The notes beneath the pieces were generated by a model that worked only from the letters and a program-made list of their open reading frames with translations, made no database searches and was not told the origin of the DNA. Source: Gulosibacter massiliensis (lineage in GTDB: Bacteria > Actinomycetota > Actinomycetes > Actinomycetales > Microbacteriaceae). From it: a stretch of DNA of 41,244 nt. The stretch covers positions 1 to 41,244 of the forward strand of contig CAMFDU010000011.1 of the NCBI GenBank assembly GCA_945949175.1, given 5' to 3'. Every line of letters begins with the position of its first letter. Within the stretch, counting starts at the first letter, position 1. Below are positions 13,221 through 20,660 of this stretch, in pieces. The position numbers were made by a program, and so were the translations under genes.

Positions 13221-13242
13221 GTGGGGCATAAATAATGCCCAC
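13221..13242 (-). promoter_or_regulatory. Hairpin in rpsA 5' leader close to the start codon
   Basis: Minus strand GTGGGCAT-TATTT-ATGCCCCAC; inverted repeat with a single-base bulge, ends 2 nt before GGAG and 17 nt before the ATG. Confidence 0.5.
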
Positions 13243-13298
13243 GCAAATCTCTTCACGCGGGCGGCGGACAGGGATGTGCTGCCGGACGGCAACACTCG

Positions 13299-13328
13299 AG
13301 TCTAACGCCCGCTATCGCGGGTTCGCAA
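13299..13328 (-). promoter_or_regulatory. Putative rpsA promoter
   Basis: Minus strand TTGCGA-N18-TAGACT; the only intergenic region longer than 100 nt in the window and upstream of a highly expressed gene. Confidence 0.4.
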
Positions 13329-13331
13329 CCG

Positions 13332-14999
13332 CTACCAGTCCCCTAGCACCGCGGTTCGGAGTGTGTCAAGGCCGGTACCGCCGATGTCGAGGGCGCGTTT
13401 GTGCCAGGCGGCGAGAGAGAAATCGTTGCCTTCGCGGCGTTGCGATTCGGCTCGTAGGTCTTCCCAGATGCGTTGACCGATCTTGTAGGACGGAGCCTGC
13501 CCAGGCCAGCCGAGATAGCGGTTGACCTCGAAACGCACGAATTCGTCTTCCATGAGCACGTTGTCGCGCATGAACTCGAACGCGAAATCCGCATCCCAGA
13601 GTCCGTTGCCGTCCGGTCGTCTTTTGCCGAGGTGAACACCGATGTCGAGAACCACTCGGGCAGCACGCATACGCTGACCGTCGAGCATGCCGAAACGATC
13701 TCCATCATCGTCAAGGTATCCGAGTTCCGCCATAAGGCGTTCGGCGTAGAGCGCCCATCCCTCGGCGTGACCAGAGGATCCCGCAAGTTGACGACGCCAG
13801 GTGTTCAACTCGGCCGAGTTGTAGACCGCTTGAGAGATTTGCAGGTGGTGCCCAGGGATTCCTTCGTGATAGACCGTCGTGGTTTCGCGCCAGGTGTCGA
13901 ACTCTGTGACACCCTTTGGCACGCTCCACCACATACGACCAGCTCGCGAGAAGTCGTCGGATGGGCCGGTGTAGTAGATTCCGCCTTCCTTCGTCGGGGC
14001 GATGTGACACTCGAGTTTGCGCATTGGTTCCGCAATGTCGAAGTGTTCTTTGCCCAGTTCGCGCACCGCGGTGTCCGAGAGCTTTTGCATCCACGCTTGC
14101 AATGCGTCGGTCCCATGGATCTTCCGAGCCGGGTCGTTGTCGAGTGCGGCGACAGCATCGGCGACTGAACCGCCAGCGATGCGCTTCGCAATCGACTCTT
14201 GCTCTGACCTCATTCTCGCGAGTTCGTCAAGACCCCACTCGTAAGTTTCGTCAAGATCTACGGTCGCACCGAGGAAGTGGCGTGAATGCAGACCGTACAC
14301 CTCACGCCCTACGCCGTCGTGGTCGTGCGAGGCCGGTGCGAGGTCGTCACGAAGGAACGCGGCGAACTCGAGGTACGCGAGACGCGCGGCTTCAGCGGCT
14401 GTCCGAAGGTCGGCTCGCAGGGTCTCGGGAAGGTCGCTCGGCGCGGTGTTCGTTGCAAAATCGACAAAGAAACCCTCAGGGTCGCCGTTTCGTTGCGATT
14501 GCGAGATCACTTCGACTATCTGGCGACGGGCGGGAACGAATCCTTGGCCGATACCCTCGGTGAGCGTCTGACGGTAGCCGTTGAGGGCCGACGACACGTT
14601 GCCAAGTTTTGTGGCGATGGTTTCCCATGCCTCAACACCGTCGGTTGGCATGAGGTCAAAAACGTCGCGAATTCCCTGTGCCGGTGATGCGATGTTGTTG
14701 AGGTCGCGCAGGTGCCACTTGGACTCACTCAGTTCGAGTGCGAGTTCTAGGTCACCGGACAGGTCCAACTTGGTGACCCGATCGACGTCATCTACGACGT
14801 CGGCCGAACGGAGCGCCGCGAGTGTCGAACTTGCGGCGGCGTTGTTTGCGGCGTGGCCATTCGGCGAATAGTCGGCGAATTCCGTGACGTCCCCGTCCCG
14901 ACCAAGCCAGATCAGGAAATCGGGATCCAACTCGCACAGGGTGTCCACCCATTGTTCGGCTATTCGGTCGACTGCAGTCTGAGCTCGTTGTTCGGTCAT
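13332..14999 (-). CDS. DUF885 family protein (putative metal-dependent peptidase-like)
   Basis: 555 aa; VYHEGIPGHHLQ (HExxH-like) motif and C-terminal YLGWPGQAPSYKIGQRIWEDLR typical of DUF885. Confidence 0.88.
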   Translation of the reverse strand: MTEQRAQTAVDRIAEQWVDTLCELDPDFLIWLGRDGDVTEFADYSPNGHAANNAAASSTLAALRSADVVDDVDRVTKLDLSGDLELALELSESKWHLRDLNNIASPAQGIRDVFDLMPTDGVEAWETIATKLGNVSSALNGYRQTLTEGIGQGFVPARRQIVEVISQSQRNGDPEGFFVDFATNTAPSDLPETLRADLRTAAEAARLAYLEFAAFLRDDLAPASHDHDGVGREVYGLHSRHFLGATVDLDETYEWGLDELARMRSEQESIAKRIAGGSVADAVAALDNDPARKIHGTDALQAWMQKLSDTAVRELGKEHFDIAEPMRKLECHIAPTKEGGIYYTGPSDDFSRAGRMWWSVPKGVTEFDTWRETTTVYHEGIPGHHLQISQAVYNSAELNTWRRQLAGSSGHAEGWALYAERLMAELGYLDDDGDRFGMLDGQRMRAARVVLDIGVHLGKRRPDGNGLWDADFAFEFMRDNVLMEDEFVRFEVNRYLGWPGQAPSYKIGQRIWEDLRAESQRREGNDFSLAAWHKRALDIGGTGLDTLRTAVLGDW

Positions 15000-15008
15000 G
15001 GCAGAAGC

Positions 15009-17678
15009 CTAGTGACCAGCTTCTTTCCAGGACAATCCGAGGCCGATCTGAACGTCGAGCGGCACCGTGAGAGCAACCGCGTGTTCCATCGCCTCTTCCA
15101 CGATGACCCTCAGGCGATCCGTTTCGCCCGGGGCAACCTCGAAGATCAGTTCGTCGTGAACCTGGAGCAAAAGTCGTGATGACAGCGATGCGTTACGAAC
15201 CGCTTCGACCGCTCGAATCATCGCAATTTTCATGATGTCAGCCGAAGTCCCCTGAATCGGGGCGTTAAGTGCGGCGCGCTCTGCGTTGTCACGAACCATC
15301 CGATTGGAGCTCGCGAGGTCCCCGAACTGGCGTTTCCGCCCGAACACTGTCGTCGTGAACAGGTCTTTACGGGCTTGTTCGACAACAGAGCGAAGGTAAT
15401 CACGGACACCGCCAAAGCGCGCGAAGTAGTCGGACATCAGCGATTTCGCTTCTTTGTTGTCAATTCGCAGCTGCTTGGCAAGACCGAACGCGGAAAGCCC
15501 ATAGGCGAGTCCGTAGGACATCGCCTTGACTTTCGAGCGCATGGCGGGGGTGACGTCGGCCGGATCGACACTGAACACCTTCGCTCCAACATATCGATGC
15601 AGGTCCTCCCCTGACTTGAATGCCTCGATTAGCCCTTCATCACCGGAGAGGTGGGCCATGATACGCATTTCAATTTGCGAATAGTCGGCGGTGAGCAGTC
15701 TTTCGTGAGCGGAATCCGAAACGAACGCGGCACGAATCTGTGCGCCGACGTCACTGCGAATCGGAATATTTTGCAGGTTCGGCTCAGACGACGATAAGCG
15801 ACCCGTCGTCGTCCCGGTTTGATCGAATGTGGTGTGAATTCGCCCATCGGCCTGGATGCTCTTGCGCAAGACTTCGACAATTTGGGCGAGTTTTGTCTGT
15901 TCCCGATGCTCAAGCAAACCATCCAGGAACGGGTGAGGATTGGAAGCCTGCAGGTCCGCGAGAGACGCTGCGTCAGTGGAATACCCCGTTTTCGTTGCCC
16001 GTGTTTTCGGCATACCCAATTTCTCGAATAGGACCTCTTGAAGTTGCTTCGGTGACGCCAGATTCATCTCGGTGCCAATCATGGCAAACAGCTCAGCTGC
16101 TTTGGCATCCGCGGTTGACGTCAGACGCGCGTATATGTCGTCCAGGATGGATTCGTCCATCGCAATGCCCGCTCGTTCCATGTCAAGCAAAACCGGAATG
16201 AGCGGGATCTCAATTTCTCGTTCGACTGCCTGTTGACCCTCGTCGAGCCGGACTTCGAGTTCGGTGTCAAGTTGAGTAAGTGTCCATGCGGCTGTCGCTG
16301 TGCTGGCGGGGTCGACTGACGGTACCAATTCATTCGGGTCTGCTACGGGGACGTCAAGACCGGTAAGTGATCGAGCCACATCGGCCAACGCGAGCGACTT
16401 TGTTGACGAATCGAGAAGCCACGCCGCAATCCTCGTGTCACGAACGACACCGCCCAAGGTAAGGCCGAAATCCGATAGCAGGTGACCGAGTGCCTTGCCA
16501 TCGTGAACGATTTTGGGGCCCGGGCCAGCGAGCCACGCGTCAAACGCCGCGTGATCGAGACTTTCGTTTACTCGAACGGACCGCACGCTCACTTCGTGGT
16601 TTGCGAGTCCGATTGCCAATCCGTCATCCGCTCGTTCGACGAAGAGACCAATGCGCGATTCAACGTTGTCCGCCAGCCATTTGGCGAGCTCCTCATCCCC
16701 CATGTGACGCGGAGTTGGGGCAAGAACTTGCTCTCGTGCAGGAAAACTCGATTCCGAAACACCTGAGGCAGTTGCGTCGGCAGAAGTCGCCCCGCCAAAC
16801 TGCAGTACACGTTGCTTGAGCGACCGGAACTGCAGTCGGTCGAATACCTCAACCACCTCGTCCGGCTCTATTGGTTGACGGACTAATCCATCTAACGGGA
16901 CAGGTAGTTCGAGATCTCGAACGAGTTTGTTGAGCCTTGCGTTGCGTTCGACGTTTCCAATCTGTTCGCGCAGGTTATTGCCGACCACACCACCAATCTC
17001 GTCGCGGTGTGCAAGAACTTCGTCGAGCGACCCGTATTGCTGAATCCATTTAACGGCGGTCTTTTCGCCGACCTTGTCGACTCCAGGCAGGTTGTCCGAT
17101 GTCTCGCCCACGAGCGCGGCGATGTCGGGATACTGGTCGGGACGAATGCCGTATCGTTCCTCGACCGCCGCTGGGGTGTAGCGCTTGAGTTCGGACACGC
17201 CCCGCGCGCTGGGGTACAACACGGTCACCTTGTCGGTCACGAGTTGGAACGTGTCGCGGTCACCGGAGACAACCAGTACATCGAGACCCGCGGCCTCTCC
17301 TTTTGTCGCAAGCGTCGCGAGGATGTCATCGGCTTCGTAGTTTTCGATTTGCATCGTCTCGATCCGCATCGCGCGAAGCGCTTCTTGTAACAGTGGAACC
17401 TGGCCGATGAATTCGGGGGGCGTCTCGCCGCGGGTCCCCTTGTATTCGGGGTACTCGGCGGTTCTGAACGAATATCGCGAAATGTCGAACGCGACCGCGA
17501 CGTGCGTCGGCTTTTCGGCTTGCAGAATCGTCAAGAACATGGACAAGAAACCATGAATCGCATTCGTGTGCTGCCCTCCGGAAGTCTGGAATGACTCGAG
17601 AGGCAGAGCGTAAAAGGCTCGAAAAGCGAGGGAATGACCGTCAATAATGAGAAGGGTAGGCTTTTCCGTGTCGCTCAC
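15009..17678 (-). CDS. polA: DNA polymerase I
   Basis: 889 aa; 5'-3' exonuclease (LLIIDGHSLAFRAFYAL...), pol A motifs (TADYSQIEMRIMAHLSGD, AMSYGLAYGLSAFGLAKQL, LLQVHDELIFE); GTG start. Confidence 0.98.
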   Translation of the reverse strand: MSDTEKPTLLIIDGHSLAFRAFYALPLESFQTSGGQHTNAIHGFLSMFLTILQAEKPTHVAVAFDISRYSFRTAEYPEYKGTRGETPPEFIGQVPLLQEALRAMRIETMQIENYEADDILATLATKGEAAGLDVLVVSGDRDTFQLVTDKVTVLYPSARGVSELKRYTPAAVEERYGIRPDQYPDIAALVGETSDNLPGVDKVGEKTAVKWIQQYGSLDEVLAHRDEIGGVVGNNLREQIGNVERNARLNKLVRDLELPVPLDGLVRQPIEPDEVVEVFDRLQFRSLKQRVLQFGGATSADATASGVSESSFPAREQVLAPTPRHMGDEELAKWLADNVESRIGLFVERADDGLAIGLANHEVSVRSVRVNESLDHAAFDAWLAGPGPKIVHDGKALGHLLSDFGLTLGGVVRDTRIAAWLLDSSTKSLALADVARSLTGLDVPVADPNELVPSVDPASTATAAWTLTQLDTELEVRLDEGQQAVEREIEIPLIPVLLDMERAGIAMDESILDDIYARLTSTADAKAAELFAMIGTEMNLASPKQLQEVLFEKLGMPKTRATKTGYSTDAASLADLQASNPHPFLDGLLEHREQTKLAQIVEVLRKSIQADGRIHTTFDQTGTTTGRLSSSEPNLQNIPIRSDVGAQIRAAFVSDSAHERLLTADYSQIEMRIMAHLSGDEGLIEAFKSGEDLHRYVGAKVFSVDPADVTPAMRSKVKAMSYGLAYGLSAFGLAKQLRIDNKEAKSLMSDYFARFGGVRDYLRSVVEQARKDLFTTTVFGRKRQFGDLASSNRMVRDNAERAALNAPIQGTSADIMKIAMIRAVEAVRNASLSSRLLLQVHDELIFEVAPGETDRLRVIVEEAMEHAVALTVPLDVQIGLGLSWKEAGH

Positions 17679-17683
17679 GGCTT

Positions 17684-17690
17684 TAGCCTA
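17684..17690. promoter_or_regulatory. Putative bidirectional promoter core between polA and the thioesterase gene
   Basis: TAGCCTA: TAGCCT on plus (17684-17689) and TAGGCT on minus (17690-17685); 41-bp divergent intergenic region. Confidence 0.45.
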
Positions 17691-17719
17691 CCGAGCGCCG
17701 CCAACGGAAGGATCGCACT

Positions 17720-18139
17720 GTGGGAGTACTCGACAACCTGCACCCCGAACTGCAAGAGCGTTTTTCTACTGGCGGAGGTGAATTGACGCGAAAGATGGGA
17801 ATCGAACTACTCGAGATTTCCGCTGAACGTTCCGTCGCGCGAATGCCCGTTGATGGAAACCGCCAAGTTGTGGGAATTCTGCACGGTGGTGCCCATGTTG
17901 TTCTTGGGGAAACCCTGGGCAGTGTCGCGGCAGCCGTTCACGCCGGCGCTGGTCGATACGCCGTCGGTATTGACATTAATGCAACCCACACCAAGAGCAT
18001 TGCCGAGGGCTGGGTCACTGGAACGTGCACAGCAATCTCGCTTGGCAAAACCATCTGTGTTCACGAAATCGTTGTGACAAACGACGCCGGAGAACGACTG
18101 TCGACTGTCCGAATAACGAATCTGTTGCGTGACCGATGA
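17720..18139 (+). CDS. PaaI/YdiI-like hotdog-fold thioesterase
   Basis: 139 aa; GILHGGAHVVLGETLGSVAA and GIDINATHTKSIAEGWVTGTCTAISLGKTICVHEIVV; GTG start with GGAAGGA SD. Confidence 0.85.
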   Translation: MGVLDNLHPELQERFSTGGGELTRKMGIELLEISAERSVARMPVDGNRQVVGILHGGAHVVLGETLGSVAAAVHAGAGRYAVGIDINATHTKSIAEGWVTGTCTAISLGKTICVHEIVVTNDAGERLSTVRITNLLRDR

Positions 18140-18453
18140 TCGCGGCGCAGTTTATTTTTGAACCGGGCGTCTATGACGACGACTTCCACACACTGGACTC
18201 CTCGATTGACGATGAAGCGAAATCTATCCCAGGGTTTTTGGGTACCGACCGATGGGTGTCACAGGACGGACTCACGATCAACGCCATCTACTATTTCTCT
18301 GACATGTCCGCTCTTACCAAACTGGGGCGGTTCGACGATCATCGAACGGCCAAGCGCCAGGTAGACCGCTGGTATAAGGGATACCGAGTCATCGTGACCG
18401 AAGTCACCGCGACCTATGGGAACATGCCCCACATCGCTTCTAGTGGGCTCTAA
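18136..18453 (+). CDS. Small uncharacterised protein, possibly ABM-like dimeric alpha+beta barrel
   Basis: 105 aa ORF starting in a 4-nt ATGA overlap with the thioesterase gene; IPGFLGTDRWVSQDG...AIYYFSDMSALTKLGRFDDHRTAKRQVDRWYKGYRVIVTEV resembles ABM-type barrels, fold assignment tentative. Confidence 0.7.
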   Translation: MIAAQFIFEPGVYDDDFHTLDSSIDDEAKSIPGFLGTDRWVSQDGLTINAIYYFSDMSALTKLGRFDDHRTAKRQVDRWYKGYRVIVTEVTATYGNMPHIASSGL

Positions 18454-19040
18454 GTCGCTGGGTTCAGCTGTTCAATGACCGCCTGAGCGACCTCGCCCAT
18501 AGTCAGCCGACGATCCATTGACGCTTTCTGAATCCAACGGAACGCTTCCGGCTCCGTCAACTTCATCTTTTCTTGCAGCAACCCTTTGGCACGATCGAGA
18601 ATCTTTCGTGTCTCGAGCCTCTCGAGCGCGTCGGTTACTTCGGCCTCAACGGCGAGTAGTTCTTGGTGGCGTGAGAACGCAACCTCGATCTGCGGCAACA
18701 AACGCTCCGGCGTAAACGGCTTAACCACGTAGGCGATAGCGCCAGCCTCGACCGCACGGGCGACGAACTCGGGTTGGGCAAAGGCGGTGAGCATGACAAC
18801 CGGTGCGAGTCGCTCCTTACCGATAGCCTCGGCTGCGGTGAGTCCGTCCATTTTCGGCATTGTGATGTCCATCACAACCAGGTCGGGACGAAGCTCGCGA
18901 GTGAGTTCAATTGCCGCTTCACCATCCGCCGCCTCACCGACAACGTCGAAACCGTTTTCGCGCAAGACCTCCACGACATCCATCCGGATGAGTGCCTCGT
19001 CCTCAGCGACAACAACTCGACGGGCTACGGTTTCACTCAC
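18450..19040 (-). CDS. pdtaR: ANTAR-domain response regulator / antiterminator (PdtaR-like)
   Basis: 196 aa; REC domain (VVVAEDEALIRMDVVEVL...DLVVMDITMPKMDGL...VKPF) and C-terminal ANTAR (LETRKILDRAKGLLQEKMKLTEPEAFRWIQKASMDRRLTMGEVAQAVI); GTG start. Confidence 0.93.
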   Translation of the reverse strand: MSETVARRVVVAEDEALIRMDVVEVLRENGFDVVGEAADGEAAIELTRELRPDLVVMDITMPKMDGLTAAEAIGKERLAPVVMLTAFAQPEFVARAVEAGAIAYVVKPFTPERLLPQIEVAFSRHQELLAVEAEVTDALERLETRKILDRAKGLLQEKMKLTEPEAFRWIQKASMDRRLTMGEVAQAVIEQLNPAT

Positions 19041-19046
19041 TCGCTC

Positions 19047-19056
19047 AGCCTACGGT
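19047..19056. promoter_or_regulatory. Putative divergent -10 elements for pdtaR (-) and tRNA-Leu (+)
   Basis: AGCCTACGGT: TAGGCT on minus (19052-19047) and TACGGT on plus (19051-19056) share one TA step. Confidence 0.4.
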
Positions 19057-19072
19057 ATCGTTTTCACCTGTA

Positions 19073-19155
19073 GCCGGATTGGCGGAATGGCAGACGCGAA
19101 GCACTCAAAATGCTTTGTCCGTGAGGGCGTGTGGGTTCAAGTCCCACATCCGGCA
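19073..19155 (+). tRNA. tRNA-Leu (anticodon CAA)
   Basis: 83 nt; acceptor GCCGGAT/ATCCGGC, anticodon stem-loop AAGCA-CTCAAAA-TGCTT, long class II variable arm, T-arm GTGGGTTCAAGTCCCAC; 3' CCA not encoded. Confidence 0.93.
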
Positions 19156-19160
19156 CAACG

Positions 19161-19188
19161 AAAGGGCGAGCATCAGAGCTCGCCCTTT
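19161..19188. terminator. Candidate bidirectional terminator between tRNA-Leu and pyk
   Basis: AAAGGGCGAGC-ATCAGA-GCTCGCCCTTT, perfect 11-bp inverted repeat between convergent transcription units. Confidence 0.8.
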
Positions 19189-19197
19189 CTCTGTTAG

Positions 19198-20622
19198 CTA
19201 TTGCTTTGGCATCTTTGTGCCGACGATGTGGACACGAATATCGTTCGTCGAGCCGGCAACACCGGGCGGAGAACCCGAGATGACGACGACTTTGTCGCCT
19301 ATAACGGCTAGACCTTCTGCAAGAAGCGAGTCATCGACCTCGGTAAACATCTGGTCAGTGTGCGTTACTGGCGCTACGAGGTAAGAGGTGATTCCCCAGT
19401 ACAGCGCCATACGTCGACGGATTGCCTCGTTTGTTGCAAACGCTTTCATGGGAATGCGGAAACGAAGCCGTGACATGCGACGGGCGGAGTCTCCGGACTC
19501 GGTGAAAACGCAAACGTATTTCGCTTCAACGAAATCAGCCACGTCTGCCGCAGCGAGCGTGATCGCCCCACCCTGAGTGCGAGGTTTCGTGCCGAGCGGA
19601 AGAATGCGTTCAAGACCGTGTTCTTCGGTGTTTTCGATGATTCGAGCCATCGTCGCGACCGTAATCGCTGGGAAGGCGCCCACACTGGTCTCGCCTGACA
19701 GCATGACAGCATCGGCTCCGTCCAGAATTGCATTAGCAACATCGGACGTCTCGGCGCGTGTTGGCACCGGAGCCGAAATCATGGACTCGAGCATTTGCGT
19801 CGCGACAATCACCGGCTTTGCCATTCGACGGGCCGCCTCTACCGTGCGCTTTTGAACGAGGGGGACTTGCTCGAGCGGCAATTCAACGCCAAGGTCTCCG
19901 CGCGCAACCATAATGGCGTCGAAAGCGTCGACGATTTCTTCGATTGCTTCTACGGCTTGCGGTTTTTCAATCTTGGCAATCACGGGAAGACGAACCCCCT
20001 CCTCTGCCATGATCTCGTGCACACGGGTGACATCAGAGGCGCTGCGGACAAACGACAGGGCAATGTAATCAGCACCGATACGGAGACCCCAGCGCAAGTC
20101 GTCTTCGTCCTTTTCGCTTAGCGCTGGGACATTCACCGCAACACCGGGAAGATTGATCCCCTTGTTGTTAGAGACTGTTCCACCGACGACCACCTCGGTG
20201 CGAACTCGCACACCGTCGGTGTCGAGCACTCGAACGTTAACCTTGCCGTCATCGATGAGCAGTGTGTCGCCCGCGGCGACGTCCTGGGGTAATCCCTTGA
20301 ACGTCGTTCCACAGATATCTTTCGTGCCCTCGATGTCTTCCGTCGTGATGGTGAAGATGTCACCGATGGCAAGCTCGTGGGGACCGTCGGCAAACTTTCC
20401 GAGACGAATCTTGGGTCCCTGAAGATCGACGAGCACGGCTATCGGCTTCCCGAGGTCTGCAGCGACCTTCTTAATGTTGGCAAAAACCTCTTCATGAACC
20501 TCATAGGTGCCATGGCTCAAGTTCATTCGGGCAACATCGACACCCGCTTCGATGACGGCACGAATAGTGTCATAGCTGTTCGTGGCTGGGCCGAGCGTTG
20601 CGACAATTTTTGCGCGTCTCAT
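19198..20622 (-). CDS. pyk: Pyruvate kinase
   Basis: 474 aa; RRAKIVATLGPATNSYDTIRAVIEAGVDVARMNLSHG, MVARGDLGVELPLEQVP; SD AAAGGACGAC-ATG. Confidence 0.97.
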   Translation of the reverse strand: MRRAKIVATLGPATNSYDTIRAVIEAGVDVARMNLSHGTYEVHEEVFANIKKVAADLGKPIAVLVDLQGPKIRLGKFADGPHELAIGDIFTITTEDIEGTKDICGTTFKGLPQDVAAGDTLLIDDGKVNVRVLDTDGVRVRTEVVVGGTVSNNKGINLPGVAVNVPALSEKDEDDLRWGLRIGADYIALSFVRSASDVTRVHEIMAEEGVRLPVIAKIEKPQAVEAIEEIVDAFDAIMVARGDLGVELPLEQVPLVQKRTVEAARRMAKPVIVATQMLESMISAPVPTRAETSDVANAILDGADAVMLSGETSVGAFPAITVATMARIIENTEEHGLERILPLGTKPRTQGGAITLAAADVADFVEAKYVCVFTESGDSARRMSRLRFRIPMKAFATNEAIRRRMALYWGITSYLVAPVTHTDQMFTEVDDSLLAEGLAVIGDKVVVISGSPPGVAGSTNDIRVHIVGTKMPKQ

Positions 20623-20660
20623 GTCGTCCTTTGTTATCGTCTGCGGACTGTGATTCCGAG

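Noticed and set aside
13205-13246. TTG-initiated extension of rpsA (MRGHYLCPTGAPKH...)
   Set aside because: Not S1-like, overlaps the leader hairpin; ATG at 13204 is a better start.
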